Part shown: positions 27,396-35,606 of the stretch, piece by piece
Numbering within the stretch: the stretch's first letter is position 1
How the letters are laid out: each line of letters begins with the position of its first letter
From: G965215045 sp965215045
GTDB lineage: Bacteria > Pseudomonadota > Gammaproteobacteria > JABABF01
Assembly: GCA_965215045.1 (NCBI GenBank)
Contig: OZ244031.1
Span: 1,488,001-1,552,000 of the forward strand
Reading direction: 5' to 3'
DNA: 64,000 nucleotides
Program-made: the position numbers and the translations under genes
The notes under the pieces: model-generated
What the model was told of the DNA's origin: nothing
The model's input: the letters and a program-made list of their open reading frames with translations, nothing else
Database searches by the model: none

Positions 27396-28880
27396 ATGCC
27401 GGATGATGAATCGAAACAGGCCGCCGGCGTCCATCATGTCTGTTTCCTCCTGGACGAAATGTCAGCGGGGGGTGTCCAGGCATTGACGATTATCCTGTGC
27501 CGCCACCTCCTGGCGGCGGGGTGCAAGGTGGACCTGGTGCGTTTGCGGGAGGGCCACACGATGTTGCACCGGGTCCCCGGTGCAGTGCGCACCATGCATC
27601 TCCATGGAGTACGCCCGCCGGTGCAGGTTTCAGTCTTCGGTGCCATCATCCGTTTTTTCTTCGTTACCGGTCTTTACCCGTTTTACCTGGTTCTCCGATC
27701 GGTACGCTGGGCCGCTGGCAGGGGGCGTCCTGCCCGGGAGGCGGAGAATACAAGGATGGAGAGATGGACACTGTATGCGCCTCGTTATATTGCCTCTTTT
27801 TTTACCGCCGCCGCCCTGCGCTCCTTTTGGCGGGCCTGGAAATTCAACCGGCGTTGTGCCCGCATGCAATCCTCGGCTGGGGCCCTGTCTCTCGGTCGAG
27901 TGGCGTATTTCTCAGCCTGTGCTCCACTGGTCGCCAGCTACATGGAACAAGAGAAACCCGATGTCGTGTACTCGGCCTGGGGAACGGCCAATATCGTGGC
28001 CCTTCTGGGCCGGGCCGAGTCCGTGTACAAACCACACCTGGTGGTTTCCCTGCATTTTCCTATTAACGCTAACCGCGTGCAGAAAATGAAATCCGCATTG
28101 ATGTTTCATTTTATTTCAGAGGCGGATGCAGTGCATGCCGTCTCCCGGGGAGTAGCGGATGAGGCGGTCCGGGAATACGGTATAGCCCGTGAAAAAATTC
28201 TTTCCGTGTACAACCCGGCATTTCACAGCGAGATTCCGCACTTGAAACGACAGCCGTGCGCGCACCCGTGGATTGCAGAGAAGGGTGCAGAAGAAACGAT
28301 CCTGTGGGTGGGAAGACCGGTTCCGTCCAAAGACCCGGCCACCATGCTGAATGCTTTCCGGCTGCTTGCGGAACGTCGGAACGCGCGCTTGATCATGTTG
28401 GGGATGGAGGTGAAAGAGGGATTGGTGTCGAATCTGATCAGGGAATGGGACGCCCCGGTCCGGGACCGGGTGTTCCTGCAAGCTTACGTGGAAAACCCTT
28501 ATTCCTGGATGGCGGGTGCCGATGTGCTGGTTCTCACTTCAGTATTAGAGGGTTTGTCCAACGTCCTGATCGAAGCGATGGCCTGCGGCTGCCCGGTGGT
28601 GAGCACCGACTGTCCCCACGGGCCGCGGGAGATCCTGGAGAACGGGCGCTGGGGCCGGTTGACGCCGGTAAGGGATGCCGGGGCACTGGCAGACGCCATC
28701 GAGGCCACGCTGGAGAATCCGCCTGCTGCGGAGGAGTTGCTCGCCCGGGCCATGGATTTCTCCGAGGAGCGGATCATACCGAAACTCCTGGAGATGCTGG
28801 GATTGCCCGGCGAGCGGCAATCCGGGGACGGAATATATACCCCCGCCCCTTCATCGCTCGTCTCAACGCCCCCGGCATAG
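27396..28880 (+). CDS. Glycosyltransferase (GT4-like), copy 2
   Basis: A tandem duplicate of the preceding gene, offset by 1548 bases, 494 residues from ATG 27396. The same ribosome-site region (GGGAACTCAGCTT) precedes both starts. Most of the protein is identical, but divergence is concentrated in patches: HFPINANRVQKMKSA replaces RRSFDNNPWRKMKFT at about 220-236, and TSVLEGLSNVLIEAMACG replaces the TSKSEGLPN version. These differences in the acceptor and donor regions may alter specificity. The G run has only 5 bases, so this copy should be stably expressed. A GC-rich minisatellite starts soon after its stop. Confidence 0.9.
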   Translation: MPDDESKQAAGVHHVCFLLDEMSAGGVQALTIILCRHLLAAGCKVDLVRLREGHTMLHRVPGAVRTMHLHGVRPPVQVSVFGAIIRFFFVTGLYPFYLVLRSVRWAAGRGRPAREAENTRMERWTLYAPRYIASFFTAAALRSFWRAWKFNRRCARMQSSAGALSLGRVAYFSACAPLVASYMEQEKPDVVYSAWGTANIVALLGRAESVYKPHLVVSLHFPINANRVQKMKSALMFHFISEADAVHAVSRGVADEAVREYGIAREKILSVYNPAFHSEIPHLKRQPCAHPWIAEKGAEETILWVGRPVPSKDPATMLNAFRLLAERRNARLIMLGMEVKEGLVSNLIREWDAPVRDRVFLQAYVENPYSWMAGADVLVLTSVLEGLSNVLIEAMACGCPVVSTDCPHGPREILENGRWGRLTPVRDAGALADAIEATLENPPAAEELLARAMDFSEERIIPKLLEMLGLPGERQSGDGIYTPAPSSLVSTPPA

Positions 28881-28904
28881 CGGGGCGCAGTCGGCGCGGG
28901 CACC

Positions 28905-29570
28905 TGCTTCACCGCTACCGGCAACGGCGGTACCAAGCCGCGCCCGACACCTCGCCCCCCGGCACCTCGCCCCCCGGCACCTCGCCCCCCGACACCTCGC
29001 CCCCCGACACCTCGCCCCCCGGCATCTCGCCCCCCGACACCTCGCCCCCCGGCACCTCGCCCCCCGACACCTCGCAGAGGCCGTTCTCACTTCAAAATCA
29101 GAGGGTTTGCCCGGCCTCGAAGCGATGGCCTGCGGCTGCCCGACACTGCCCCTACGGACCCTCCTGGAGGACGACGCTGGGGCCGGTTGACGCCGGTAGG
29201 AGATGCGGGGGCCCCCCGACACCTCGCCCCCCGACACCTCGCCCCCCGACACCTCGCCCCCCGACACCTCACCGCTACCGGCAACCGGTACCAAGCCGCG
29301 CCGGAGACCTCGCCCCCCGGCCTCGCCCCCCGACCCTCGCCCCCCGACACCTCGCCCCCCGACACCTCCCCCCGACACCTCGCCCTCCGACACCTCGCCC
29401 CCCGACACCTCGCCCCCCGACACCTCGCCCCCCGACACCTCGCCCCCCGACACCTCGCCCTCTGACACCTCGCCCCCCGGCACCTCGCCCCCCGACACCT
29501 CGCCCCCCGACACCTCGCCCTCTGACACCTCGCCCTCCGGCACCTCGCCCCCCGGCACCCCTGATCTCAG
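28905..29570. repeat. GC-rich 15-bp minisatellite (GACACCTCGCCCCCC), about 30 units in three blocks
   Basis: Units of 15 bp (variants GGCACCTCGCCCCCC and GACACCTCGCCCTCC) occur at about 28946-29077, 29212-29270 and 29303-29560. A linker CACCGCTACCGGCAAC with GGTACCAAGCCGCGCC occurs twice (about 28910 and 29270), showing a higher-order duplication. Because the period is a multiple of three and lacks stops, long frames are open on both strands (Pro/Asp/Thr-Ser-rich on plus, Gly-Glu-Val-rich on minus); none has a convincing start or homology, so no gene is called. Confidence 0.93.
29083..29210 (+). pseudogene. Fragment of a third glycosyltransferase copy embedded in the minisatellite
   Basis: This stretch matches the GT1-domain region of glycosyltransferase 1 (CTCACTTCAAAATCAGAGGG, then the EAMACGCP coding region, then the GGGGCCGGTTGACGCCGGTA segment) with internal deletions. 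It carries the SKSEGLP version found in copy 1, not copy 2. It has no start, no N-terminal domain and runs into minisatellite on both sides, so it is a remnant left by duplication and deletion, or a donor for gene conversion. Confidence 0.8.
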
Positions 29571-29662
29571 GCGAGTAAATCATTTCATTTATCTTGCAAT
29601 GAAAATAAAAAATCCTTTTATTACAATAATATAATCGTTTCACAGCATCCTGGAATCATTTC

Positions 29663-29881
29663 ATGGCGGTTTCTGAACAAGCGATCCTGGCATACATCAC
29701 CGCCCACCCCGGTGCCCGCCGGCGGGAAGTCATGCAGATGGCCGTGGAAGCCAGGCTGCCGGAGCAGGATCGTGAGCAGGTGCTGCGCTACGTGGAGCGT
29801 GAACTGCGCGGTCTGCATGCAGGCAATGTGATCCGCTACCGGCTGCAGCCCGGGGACCTGGAGAGTTTCCGCCGTCCCTGA
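29663..29881 (+). CDS. Small predicted DNA-binding protein upstream of the mod genes
   Basis: 72 residues, ATG 29663. ILAYITAHPGARRREVMQMA then LRYVERELRGLHAGNVIRYR reads like a compact winged-helix: helix, turn, recognition helix, wing. I do not recognise a named family. It follows an AT-rich stretch (29575-29650) with TATAAT at 29630-29635 and an imperfect inverted repeat (ATTTCATT / AATGAAAA near 29582-29607), and lies 168 bases before mod1. A controller role for the restriction-modification locus is a plausible but untested inference. Confidence 0.6.
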   Translation: MAVSEQAILAYITAHPGARRREVMQMAVEARLPEQDREQVLRYVERELRGLHAGNVIRYRLQPGDLESFRRP

Positions 29882-30049
29882 GTGCTGACAAACGGTACTG
29901 CACATTTCCGGTGCAGCGGCGTGAGAAGGCGCGGGATGTCGCGCTGTCCGGCGGGGCAATATTCGGCTTTTTCTGCTATAAATCCGCGAGTTTGCACCGA
30001 GACTTAAAGCAAGACTCGAGCATTGTCGCTGTGTTGTCGTTGTAGAGCC

Positions 30050-32116
30050 ATGCCCCCAAAACCCGCAGACAAGTCCGGCAGGACTGCAAAGTCGCGCTCC
30101 CGGCGTCCCAAGAAAAACGCCGGGGCCGTGGAGCAGTACCGGCACCAGGATAAAAAACGTCCCAACAATCCGCCGGTGGGACTGGTGAACCCGAAGACGG
30201 ACCCGGAACAGGGCGAGACACAGAGCTGGCAGCACGACCCGCACCTGGACCCCGAATTGCATTGGACCGGCAAGCGGGAGAAAAGCAGTTTCGAGGTGCC
30301 GACGGTCAGCCTGCATGTGCACGAGCGCATCGACCCCCGCACCATCATCCGCAGTGTCAGCCGGGAACAGGACAGCGATCGTCAGCCCGATATGTTCAGC
30401 GAGCGCCGGCCCCTGCGGGAAGCCATCGAGTTTTATCAGCATCGGGATGGGTGGAGCAATCGGCTGATTGCCGGCGACAGCCTGCTGGTGATGAATTCGC
30501 TGCTGGAGAAGGAGGCACTGGCCGGCAAGCTGCAGATGGCGTACATCGACCCGCCCTATGGCATCAAGTACGGCAGTAATTTCCAACCCTTTGCCAACAA
30601 GCGCGAAGTACAGGATGGCAAGGACGAGGAACTCTCCATCGAGCCGGAGATGATCCAAGCCTATAGAGATACTTGGGCACTCGGCATTCACTCCTACCTG
30701 GGCTACCTGCGGGACCGCCTGCTGCTGCTGCGGGAACTGCTGCATGAGAGCGGCAGCGTGTTCGTGCAGATCGGCGATGAAAACGTGCACCGCCTGGCCT
30801 TGGTAATGGATGACGTTTTCGGCGCCGAAAATCGCCTGGCGACCATCACCTTCGCCAGCACCGGCAGTAGTCCGACAAAGTACCTGCCGCAGGTGGAGCA
30901 TTACCTGCTCTGGTATGCCAAGGACAAGGGGCAGGCCAAGTACCGGCAATTGTACGAGCACCTCAATCGTGCTGAAATTATCGAGTTGTTCAGCTGGCAT
31001 GCAATGGTCGAACTGGAAGACGGCAGCTGCCGCAAGCTGAGTCCCGAGGAACGTTTTGACCCGGACCACTACCTGCCTGAAACAGCGCGCATTTACAGAA
31101 GAATGCCCCTGATCTCTCAGGGCACAGAGACCCACGGTCGTTCTGCACCCTACGAGTGGAACGGCAGAACTTTCTCCTGTGGTAAAAACAGTCAATGGAG
31201 AATTTCCAGGGAAGGACTGGATCGTCTGGCGCAACTAGGACGCTTGGATGCCGCGGAAGGGCAGGCATCATTGGCCTGGAAGAGGTACGAAGACGAGGTG
31301 CCGGGCCGACATATCAATAATCTCTGGCGGAAGCCGATGTCTCCCAGCGATAAAAGATACGTGGTGGAGACGGCGACCAAGGTGGTACAGCGCTGTATGC
31401 TCATGAGCACCGACCCGGGGGACCTGGTGCTTGACATCACCTGCGGCAGCGGCACCACGGCCTACGTGGCCGAGCAGTGGGGGCGGCGCTGGATCAGCTG
31501 CGACACCTCGCGTGTGGCCCTGACCCTGGCCAAGCAGCGCCTGCTGACCGCCCACTTCGATTATTACCGGCTGGCACATCCGGAGGAAGGCATTGGCAGC
31601 GGCCTGGAATACGAGTATGTGGACACGGTGTCTGCCAAAACCCTGGGTGAGGGTGAGCCGCCGGTGCGGACGGTGCTCTACGATCGCCCGCTGATCGAAG
31701 GCCGCAAGTCGCGCGTCAGCGGCCCGTTCACGGTGGAGGCGGTGCCCGCCCCGCAGGTCGGGAGTTTTGCGGCGACGGAGAGCGAAGCACCGGTCGCCGA
31801 AGAAGAGTTGGCGGATGCGGCGTATGAGCCGGTGGGACGTGCGGGGGAGACCCTGCGCCAGGGCGAATGGCGGGAAGCGCTGTGGCGTTCCGGGGTGCGC
31901 GCCAAGGACGGCAAGAGATTGCGGTTCAGCCGCGTGGAGCCCTTGCTGGGAGCACTGTATATACAGGCCGAGGCGGAGACTGCCTGGGCGGAAAATGGTG
32001 GCAATGGGAGGGGGGGGGGGGGGGGGCGAATACAGCGATACCTGCCGACTGGCAGCCGCAGAGAGTGCTGGCGGTCTTCGGCCCGGAGCATGCCCCTCTT
32101 GAACAGCGCACGGTAG
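30050..32116 (+). CDS. mod: Type III restriction-modification methyltransferase Mod1, N-terminal part (tract out of frame)
   Basis: An N6-adenine methyltransferase of the beta class: catalytic IDPPYGIKYGSNF (DPPY, about residues 165-170), then a target-recognition region (about 260-440), then the SAM site DLVLDITCGSGTTAYVAEQW (about 460-480). ATG 30050 is chosen by alignment with Mod2 (MSEKPTDKSG). After residue about 652 the frame enters a 17-G tract and, as sequenced, exits in the wrong frame, ending at 32116 (688 residues). With 15 or 18 G it would continue to 32700 (883 residues). A TATAAA box lies about 75 bases upstream. It is one of three tandem paralogs. Confidence 0.92.
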   Translation: MPPKPADKSGRTAKSRSRRPKKNAGAVEQYRHQDKKRPNNPPVGLVNPKTDPEQGETQSWQHDPHLDPELHWTGKREKSSFEVPTVSLHVHERIDPRTIIRSVSREQDSDRQPDMFSERRPLREAIEFYQHRDGWSNRLIAGDSLLVMNSLLEKEALAGKLQMAYIDPPYGIKYGSNFQPFANKREVQDGKDEELSIEPEMIQAYRDTWALGIHSYLGYLRDRLLLLRELLHESGSVFVQIGDENVHRLALVMDDVFGAENRLATITFASTGSSPTKYLPQVEHYLLWYAKDKGQAKYRQLYEHLNRAEIIELFSWHAMVELEDGSCRKLSPEERFDPDHYLPETARIYRRMPLISQGTETHGRSAPYEWNGRTFSCGKNSQWRISREGLDRLAQLGRLDAAEGQASLAWKRYEDEVPGRHINNLWRKPMSPSDKRYVVETATKVVQRCMLMSTDPGDLVLDITCGSGTTAYVAEQWGRRWISCDTSRVALTLAKQRLLTAHFDYYRLAHPEEGIGSGLEYEYVDTVSAKTLGEGEPPVRTVLYDRPLIEGRKSRVSGPFTVEAVPAPQVGSFAATESEAPVAEEELADAAYEPVGRAGETLRQGEWREALWRSGVRAKDGKRLRFSRVEPLLGALYIQAEAETAWAENGGNGRGGGGGRIQRYLPTGSRRECWRSSARSMPLLNSAR
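32010..32026 (+). repeat. Poly-G tract (17 G) in mod1
   Basis: Seventeen G after AATGGGA and before CGAATACAG. The full-length frame (ending GIESVRILTQEQ) requires a length divisible by three, so the sequence shows OFF by one base. When ON, it encodes a poly-Gly linker between methyltransferase and C-terminal domains. Confidence 0.95.
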
Positions 32117-32700
32117 AGAACGCCTGGCACGAGGCGCAAACCCTGGGCACGGATATTCTGCTGTTCTGTGCTTTCCAATTCGACAGCGAGGCGGCCAAGG
32201 ATATCGATGAACTGAGCCCGGCCAAGGTCGGCATGCAATTGCTGAAGGTGCAGATGAACCCCGACCTGCTGACCGGGGACTTGCGCAAAGCGGGCAGCAG
32301 CGATCAGAGTTTCTGGTTGATCGGCCAGCCGGACATCCGGCTGCACCGCCTGGCAGACGACCAGCTACAGGTGGAGGTGCTGGGTTTTGATTACTACGAC
32401 CCGGAGGGTGGCGGCCGCATTCAAAGCGGCAGCGACAAGCATATTGCGATGTGGATGTTGGACACCGATTACGATGGTCGGAGTCTCTACCCGGCACAGG
32501 TATTTTTTCCGATGTCGCGGGGCGAGGAATGGAACAAGTTGGAGAAGAACCTCCGTGCCGACATCGACCCGGAGAAGATGGAGGCCTTTCGCGGCACGAA
32601 GTCACTGCCCTTCCGCTTCGGTGAGAACCGGCGTATCGCGGTCAAGATTATTGACGACCGCGGCATCGAATCCGTGCGCATCCTGACGCAGGAACAGTAG
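32027..32700 (+). CDS. Mod1 C-terminal domain, out of frame with the start as sequenced
   Basis: The frame that opens right after the G tract encodes about 223 residues homologous to the C-terminus of large Type III Mod proteins: PADWQPQRVLAVFGPEHAPLE, LLKVQMNPDLLTGDLRKAGS, FWLIGQPDIRLHRL, DTDYDGRSLYPAQVFFP and RIAVKIIDDRGIESVRIL. It has no start of its own and is nearly identical in Mod2 and Mod3, so it is reached only when the tract length is divisible by three. It probably contributes to Res binding or subunit assembly (inference). Confidence 0.85.
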
Positions 32701-32807
32701 AGGATGCAGACATTGTTTGCCGACGGTTCGTTGCCCGGCTCATCAATGATATAAAATCGTCTATCCAAATCTGCAACAAAACTTGCACAGTGCAGCGGTA
32801 TTGATCA

Positions 32808-34868
32808 ATGTCTGAAAAACCCACAGACAAGTCCGGCAGGACCACGAAATCGCGTCCCCGGCGTCCCAAGAAAAACGCCGGGGCAGTGGAGCAGTACCGG
32901 CACAAGGATAAAAAACGCCCCAACAATCCGCCGGTGGGACTGGTGAACCCGAAGACCGACCCGGAACAGGGCGAGAGACAGAGCTGGCAGCACGACCCGC
33001 ATCGGGACCCCGAACTGCGGTGGACCGGCAAGGCGGAGAAAAGCAGTTTCGATGTGCCGACGGTCAGCCTGCATGTGCACGAGCGCATCGACCCCCGCAC
33101 CATCATTCGCAGTGTCAGCCGGGAGCAGGACAGCGATCACCAGCCCGACATGTTCAGCGAGCGCCGGCCCCTGCGGGAAGCCATCGAGTTTTATCAACAC
33201 CGGGACGGCTGGAGCAATCGGCTGATTGCCGGCGACAGCCTGCTGGTCATGAATTCGCTGCTGGAGAAGGAAGCACTGGCCGGCAAGCTGCAGATGGCAT
33301 ACATCGACCCGCCCTACGGCATCAAGTACGGCAGTAATTTCCAGCCCTTTGCCAACAAGCGCGAAGTGCGGGACGGCAAGGACGAGGAACTCTCCATTGA
33401 GCCGGAGACGATCCAGGCTTTCAGAGATACCTGGGAGCTGGGCATCCATTCCTACCTGGGTTACCTGCGGGACCGCCTGCTGCTGGTGCGGGAACTGCTG
33501 CATGAGAGCGGCAGCGTGTTCGTGCAGATCGGCGACGAAAACATACACCGCCTGGCCCTGGTCATGGATGATATTTTCGGTGCCGAAAATCGCCTGGCAA
33601 CCATCACCTTCGCCAGCAGTGCCAGCAGTGCTACAACTTATCTGTCGCTGGTGGAGAACTACCTGCTCTGGTATGCCAAAGACAAGAAACAGAGCAAGTA
33701 CCGGCAATTGTATGAATCTCTCAGTCGCGCTGAAATTATCGAGTTTTTCAGTTCGTATGCAATGGCCGAACTGGAAGACGGCAGCTGCCGCAAGCTGAGT
33801 CCCGAGGAACGTTTTGATCCGGACCGCTACCTGCCTAAAAAAGCGCGCATTTACAAGAGAAATCCCTTATTCTCTCAGGGTGCATCGACAACCGGGCGTT
33901 CTGATCCCTACGAGTGGAATGATAAAACCTATTCCTGTGGCAAAAACTACCATTGGTCGATTTCCAGTGCGGGCATGGATCGCCTGGCACAGCTGGGACG
34001 TCTCGATGCCGCGGAAGGACAGACAGCATTAATGTGGAAGAGATACGAAGACGAGGTGCCGGGGCGGCATATCACCAATCTCTGGCCGGTTCGAATGAAT
34101 CCCGGGCGCAACAAGAGGTACGTGGTGGAGACGGCAACCAAGGTGGTGCAGCGTTGCATGCTCATGACTACAGACCCGGGGGACCTGGTACTGGACATCA
34201 CCTGCGGCAGCGGCACCACGGCTTACGTGGCCGAGCAGTGGGGGCGGCGCTGGATCAGCTGCGACACCTCGCGCGTGGCATTGACCCTGGCCAAGCAGCG
34301 CCTGATGACCGCCCACTTCGATTATTACCAGCTGGCGCATCCGGAGGAGGGCATTGGCAGCGGCCTGGAATACGAGCATGTGGACACGGTGTCTCCCAAG
34401 ATCCTGGGCGAAGACGCGCCGCCGGTGCGGACGGTGCTCTACGATCGCCCGCTGGTCGAAGGCCGCAAGTCGCGTGTCAGCGGCCCGTTCACGGTGGAGG
34501 CGGTGCCCGCCCCGCAAGTCAGGAGTTTTGAGATGCTGGAGAGCGAAGCACCGGTCACGGAGTTGGCGGATGCGGCGTATGAGCCGGTGGGGCGGGCGGG
34601 TGAAACCCTGCGTCAAAGCGAATGGCGGGAGGCGTTGTGGCGTTCCGGGGTGCGCGCCAAGGACGGCAAGAGATTGCGGTTCAGTCGCGTGGAGCCCCTG
34701 CGCGGGACGCGCCATATACAGGCCGAGGCGGAGACTGCCTGGGCGGAAAATGGCGGCAATGGGAAGGGGGGGGGGGGGGGGGGGGGGGGCGGACAATACG
34801 GCTGCACCTGCCGACTGGCAGCCGCAGAGAGTGCTGGCAGTCTTCGGTCCGGAGCATGCCCCTCTTGA
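32808..34868 (+). CDS. mod: Type III restriction-modification methyltransferase Mod2, N-terminal part (tract out of frame)
   Basis: A paralog of Mod1 with the same layout: DPPYGIKYGSNF catalytic motif, target-recognition region, then DITCGSGTTAYVAEQW. Differences from Mod1 cluster at about residues 250-450 (ASSASSATTYLSLVENYLLW, FSSYAMAE, NDKTYSCGKNYHWSISSAGM, WPVRMNPGRNKRY), exactly where sequence specificity is set. A 24-G tract ends the intact frame at about residue 655; as sequenced the protein stops at 34868 (686 residues). With 23 or 26 G it would run to 35463 (884 residues). A TATAAAAT box lies about 60 bases upstream, suggesting its own promoter. Confidence 0.92.
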   Translation: MSEKPTDKSGRTTKSRPRRPKKNAGAVEQYRHKDKKRPNNPPVGLVNPKTDPEQGERQSWQHDPHRDPELRWTGKAEKSSFDVPTVSLHVHERIDPRTIIRSVSREQDSDHQPDMFSERRPLREAIEFYQHRDGWSNRLIAGDSLLVMNSLLEKEALAGKLQMAYIDPPYGIKYGSNFQPFANKREVRDGKDEELSIEPETIQAFRDTWELGIHSYLGYLRDRLLLVRELLHESGSVFVQIGDENIHRLALVMDDIFGAENRLATITFASSASSATTYLSLVENYLLWYAKDKKQSKYRQLYESLSRAEIIEFFSSYAMAELEDGSCRKLSPEERFDPDRYLPKKARIYKRNPLFSQGASTTGRSDPYEWNDKTYSCGKNYHWSISSAGMDRLAQLGRLDAAEGQTALMWKRYEDEVPGRHITNLWPVRMNPGRNKRYVVETATKVVQRCMLMTTDPGDLVLDITCGSGTTAYVAEQWGRRWISCDTSRVALTLAKQRLMTAHFDYYQLAHPEEGIGSGLEYEHVDTVSPKILGEDAPPVRTVLYDRPLVEGRKSRVSGPFTVEAVPAPQVRSFEMLESEAPVTELADAAYEPVGRAGETLRQSEWREALWRSGVRAKDGKRLRFSRVEPLRGTRHIQAEAETAWAENGGNGKGGGGGGGGGQYGCTCRLAAAESAGSLRSGACPS
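34766..34789 (+). repeat. Poly-G tract (24 G) in mod2
   Basis: Twenty-four G after AATGGGAA and before CGGACAATACG. The full-length frame needs a length of 2 modulo 3 (23 or 26), so the sequence shows OFF. It is the longest tract in the window. Confidence 0.95.
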
Positions 34869-35463
34869 GCAGCGCACGGTAGAGAACGCTTGGCGGGAGG
34901 CGCAATCCCTGGGCACGGATATCCTGCTGTTCTGTGCCTTCCAGTTCGACAGCGAGGCGGCCAAGGATATCGATGAACTGAGCCCGGAAAAAACGGGCAT
35001 GCAATTGCTGAAAGTGCAGATGAACCCCGACCTGCTGACCGGGGATTTGCGCAAAGCGGGCAGCAGCGATCAGAGTTTCTGGTTGATCGGCCAGCCGGAA
35101 ATCCGGCTGCACCGCCTGGGGGATGACCAGCTACAGGTGGAGGTGCTGGGTTTTGATTACTACGATCCGGAGGATGGCGGCAGCATTCAAAGCGGCAGCG
35201 ACCAGAACATTGCGATGTGGATGTTGGATACCGATTACGATGGCCGGAGCCTCTACCCGTCACAGGTGTTTTTCCCGATGACGCAGGGCGAAGAGTGGGA
35301 CAGGTTGAAGAAAAATCTCCGGGCGAACATCGACCCGGAAAAAATGCAGGCCTTCTGCGGCACGAAGTCGCTGCCCTTTCGCTTCGGCGAACACCGGCGC
35401 ATCGCGGTCAAGATTATTGACGACCGCGGCATCGAATCCGTGCGGGTCCTGGAGGAAGAGTAG
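34790..35463 (+). CDS. Mod2 C-terminal domain, out of frame with the start as sequenced
   Basis: Encodes the conserved Mod C-terminal domain (APADWQPQRVLAVFGPEHAP, DYDGRSLYPSQVFFPMTQGE, HRRIAVKIIDDRGIESVRVL) in the frame opposed to the N-terminal part. It differs from the Mod1 version at scattered positions only. Translated only if slippage corrects the tract. Confidence 0.85.
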
Positions 35464-35606
35464 GGAGGCGTTCGCCGGCTGCTTTGTGCTGTCGGCGGAT
35501 ATTGCATCGGCAGAGGAGGTGCCTCGGCTGCGGCGGGGTGCGCTCAATAATGTAAAATCCCCCGCCCCCGCATACAGAGCCAGCACTTCACACTTCCCCT
35601 GTCATT

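Noticed and set aside
28863..29558. Long minus-strand Gly-Glu-Val repeat frame and plus-strand Pro/Thr/Ser repeat frames across the minisatellite
   Set aside because: All frames are open because the 15-bp unit lacks stops and preserves frame; no ribosome site, no homology and no defined start.
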